The position numbers and the translations under genes are program-made. Shown piece by piece: positions 5,632 to 6,102 of a stretch of DNA of 6,102 bases. The DNA is taken from contig JAIRYX010000202.1 of assembly GCA_031267635.1 (NCBI GenBank), positions 1 to 6,102 on the forward strand. The letters are read 5' to 3'. The notes under the pieces are model-generated. The model was not told the origin of the DNA. It worked only from the letters and a program-made list of their open reading frames with translations, and made no database searches. This stretch comes from Planctomycetaceae bacterium (GTDB taxonomy: Bacteria; Planctomycetota; Planctomycetia; Pirellulales; Thermoguttaceae). Positions within the stretch are counted from its first letter, which is position 1, and each line of letters starts with the position of its first letter.

Positions 5632-6102
5632 TTATGGTTGTTTATTTTGTTTATTATTTTCTATCTTATCAACAATCGTAAAACGAATCGTACATGGTTT
5701 GGGATACTCGCCAATCTGATGTTCGTCATCCGCAAGAAAATTACGAGTGTAAAATGTTAATTCGTATTCGCCGGGTTGAGAAAGATCATAATACCAATTA
5801 AGAGATTTTTTTTCATAGATATGGGCGTAATATTCGTTGCGTTCATAACGGTAGTAAACTCGATCAGAAATCGCATAAAGTTGTTGCCGTTCATTCGGTA
5901 ATAAAGGACGCCTGATTATCGCATTAGCCCATTTTTCTGCACCAGTAAGACTAATGTAGTTTTTAAATCCTGATTTTGTCATCAACACATCTTCTTTTTT
6001 ATCCTTTTCAATTCTTTTTAGAGCAATGGAATTCGGATAAAAACACTCTGGTATTAAAGGTGATATTCTTAATGTGAATATTTTGTCTGAAGTATTATGA
6101 AG
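5632..6102 (-). CDS. Ig-like domain protein, 5' end beyond the window
   Basis: The frame is open from the window edge to TAA at 5634-5632 and shows 156 residues. An in-frame GTG at 5988 is internal, because the 38 codons before it contain no stop and encode matching domain sequence. Visible residues 2-15 (HNTSDKIFTL...) align with VRNDSEDVVYL of the protein at 3908-4798. Residues 39-46 (VLMTKSGF) match VLLTSWGK, LLPNERQ fills the place of LKPGEET, and QPGEYELT (109-116) matches QPGEYRLT, followed by a final strand TIRFTIVD. A Tyr-rich insertion near 82-98 distinguishes it from the paralogue, and the C-terminus is a short Asn/Lys/Gln tail rather than a long charged one. The missing start should supply a signal peptide and probably a G-x-YSKL-like entry to the domain. 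The gene is first of the visible group, ending 60 bases before the LEPR-like gene. Function unknown. Confidence 0.78.
   Translation of the reverse strand, partial: LHNTSDKIFTLRISPLIPECFYPNSIALKRIEKDKKEDVLMTKSGFKNYISLTGAEKWANAIIRRPLLPNERQQLYAISDRVYYRYERNEYYAHIYEKKSLNWYYDLSQPGEYELTFYTRNFLADDEHQIGEYPKPCTIRFTIVDKIENNKQNKQP

Noticed and set aside
5496..5681. Plus-strand frame encoding a Phe/Leu/Val-rich, membrane-like peptide
   Set aside because: It is antisense to the LEPR-like leader and the end of the Ig-like gene. Its hydrophobicity follows from complementing Lys/Asn/Glu-rich coding sequence.
5632..5988. Complete 118-aa protein starting at GTG 5988
   Set aside because: The frame is open beyond it to the window edge, and the extra codons align with the paralogue's domain, so this is an internal codon.

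Overview
The window looks like a planctomycete chromosome segment (phylum Planctomycetota, assignment tentative). The best clue is a secreted protein whose N-terminus combines a basic stretch with FESLEERLPVSAS. This resembles the LEPR-x-LL leader motif known from planctomycete exported proteins. All other genes also encode exported proteins, and every credible gene lies on the minus strand.

Layout from left to right. Positions 1-429 hold no gene but are crowded with repeats: a near-complete palindrome (1-121), a degenerate CTTYGT-type repeat (164-200), a short tandem repeat (203-218), a second long hairpin (223-300) and an AGGGACWTG direct and inverted repeat (321-398). Positions 430-3282 encode an exported M14 zinc carboxypeptidase-like protein of about 950 aa with an intact active site. 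It also has a C-terminal domain resembling class I glutamine amidotransferases but without the nucleophilic cysteine. Positions 3283-3618 are a spacer without a convincing gene.

Positions 3619-6102 hold four closely spaced minus-strand genes (transcribed right to left) with lower and patchier GC than the peptidase. In transcription order these are: a 5'-incomplete Ig-like beta-sandwich protein that runs off the right edge (5632-6102); a 252-aa protein with the LEPR-like leader and a Trp-rich C-terminus (4813-5571, GTG start); a second, complete Ig-like protein with a signal peptide and a charged tail (3908-4798); and a 94-aa secreted protein that ends where the Ig-like domain of its neighbour begins (3619-3903). 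Gaps are 60, 14 and 4 nt, so one transcript is likely.

The two Ig-like proteins are diverged paralogues, sharing Asn-x-Ser, a V-L-x-T turn and QPGEYxLT. The 94-aa protein shares only G-x-YSKL with them and looks like a truncated relative. The most interesting reading is an accessory cassette pairing one exported LEPR-like protein with repeated Ig-like secreted partners. Its function is not evident from sequence. No tRNA, rRNA, CRISPR array or transposase gene was seen.
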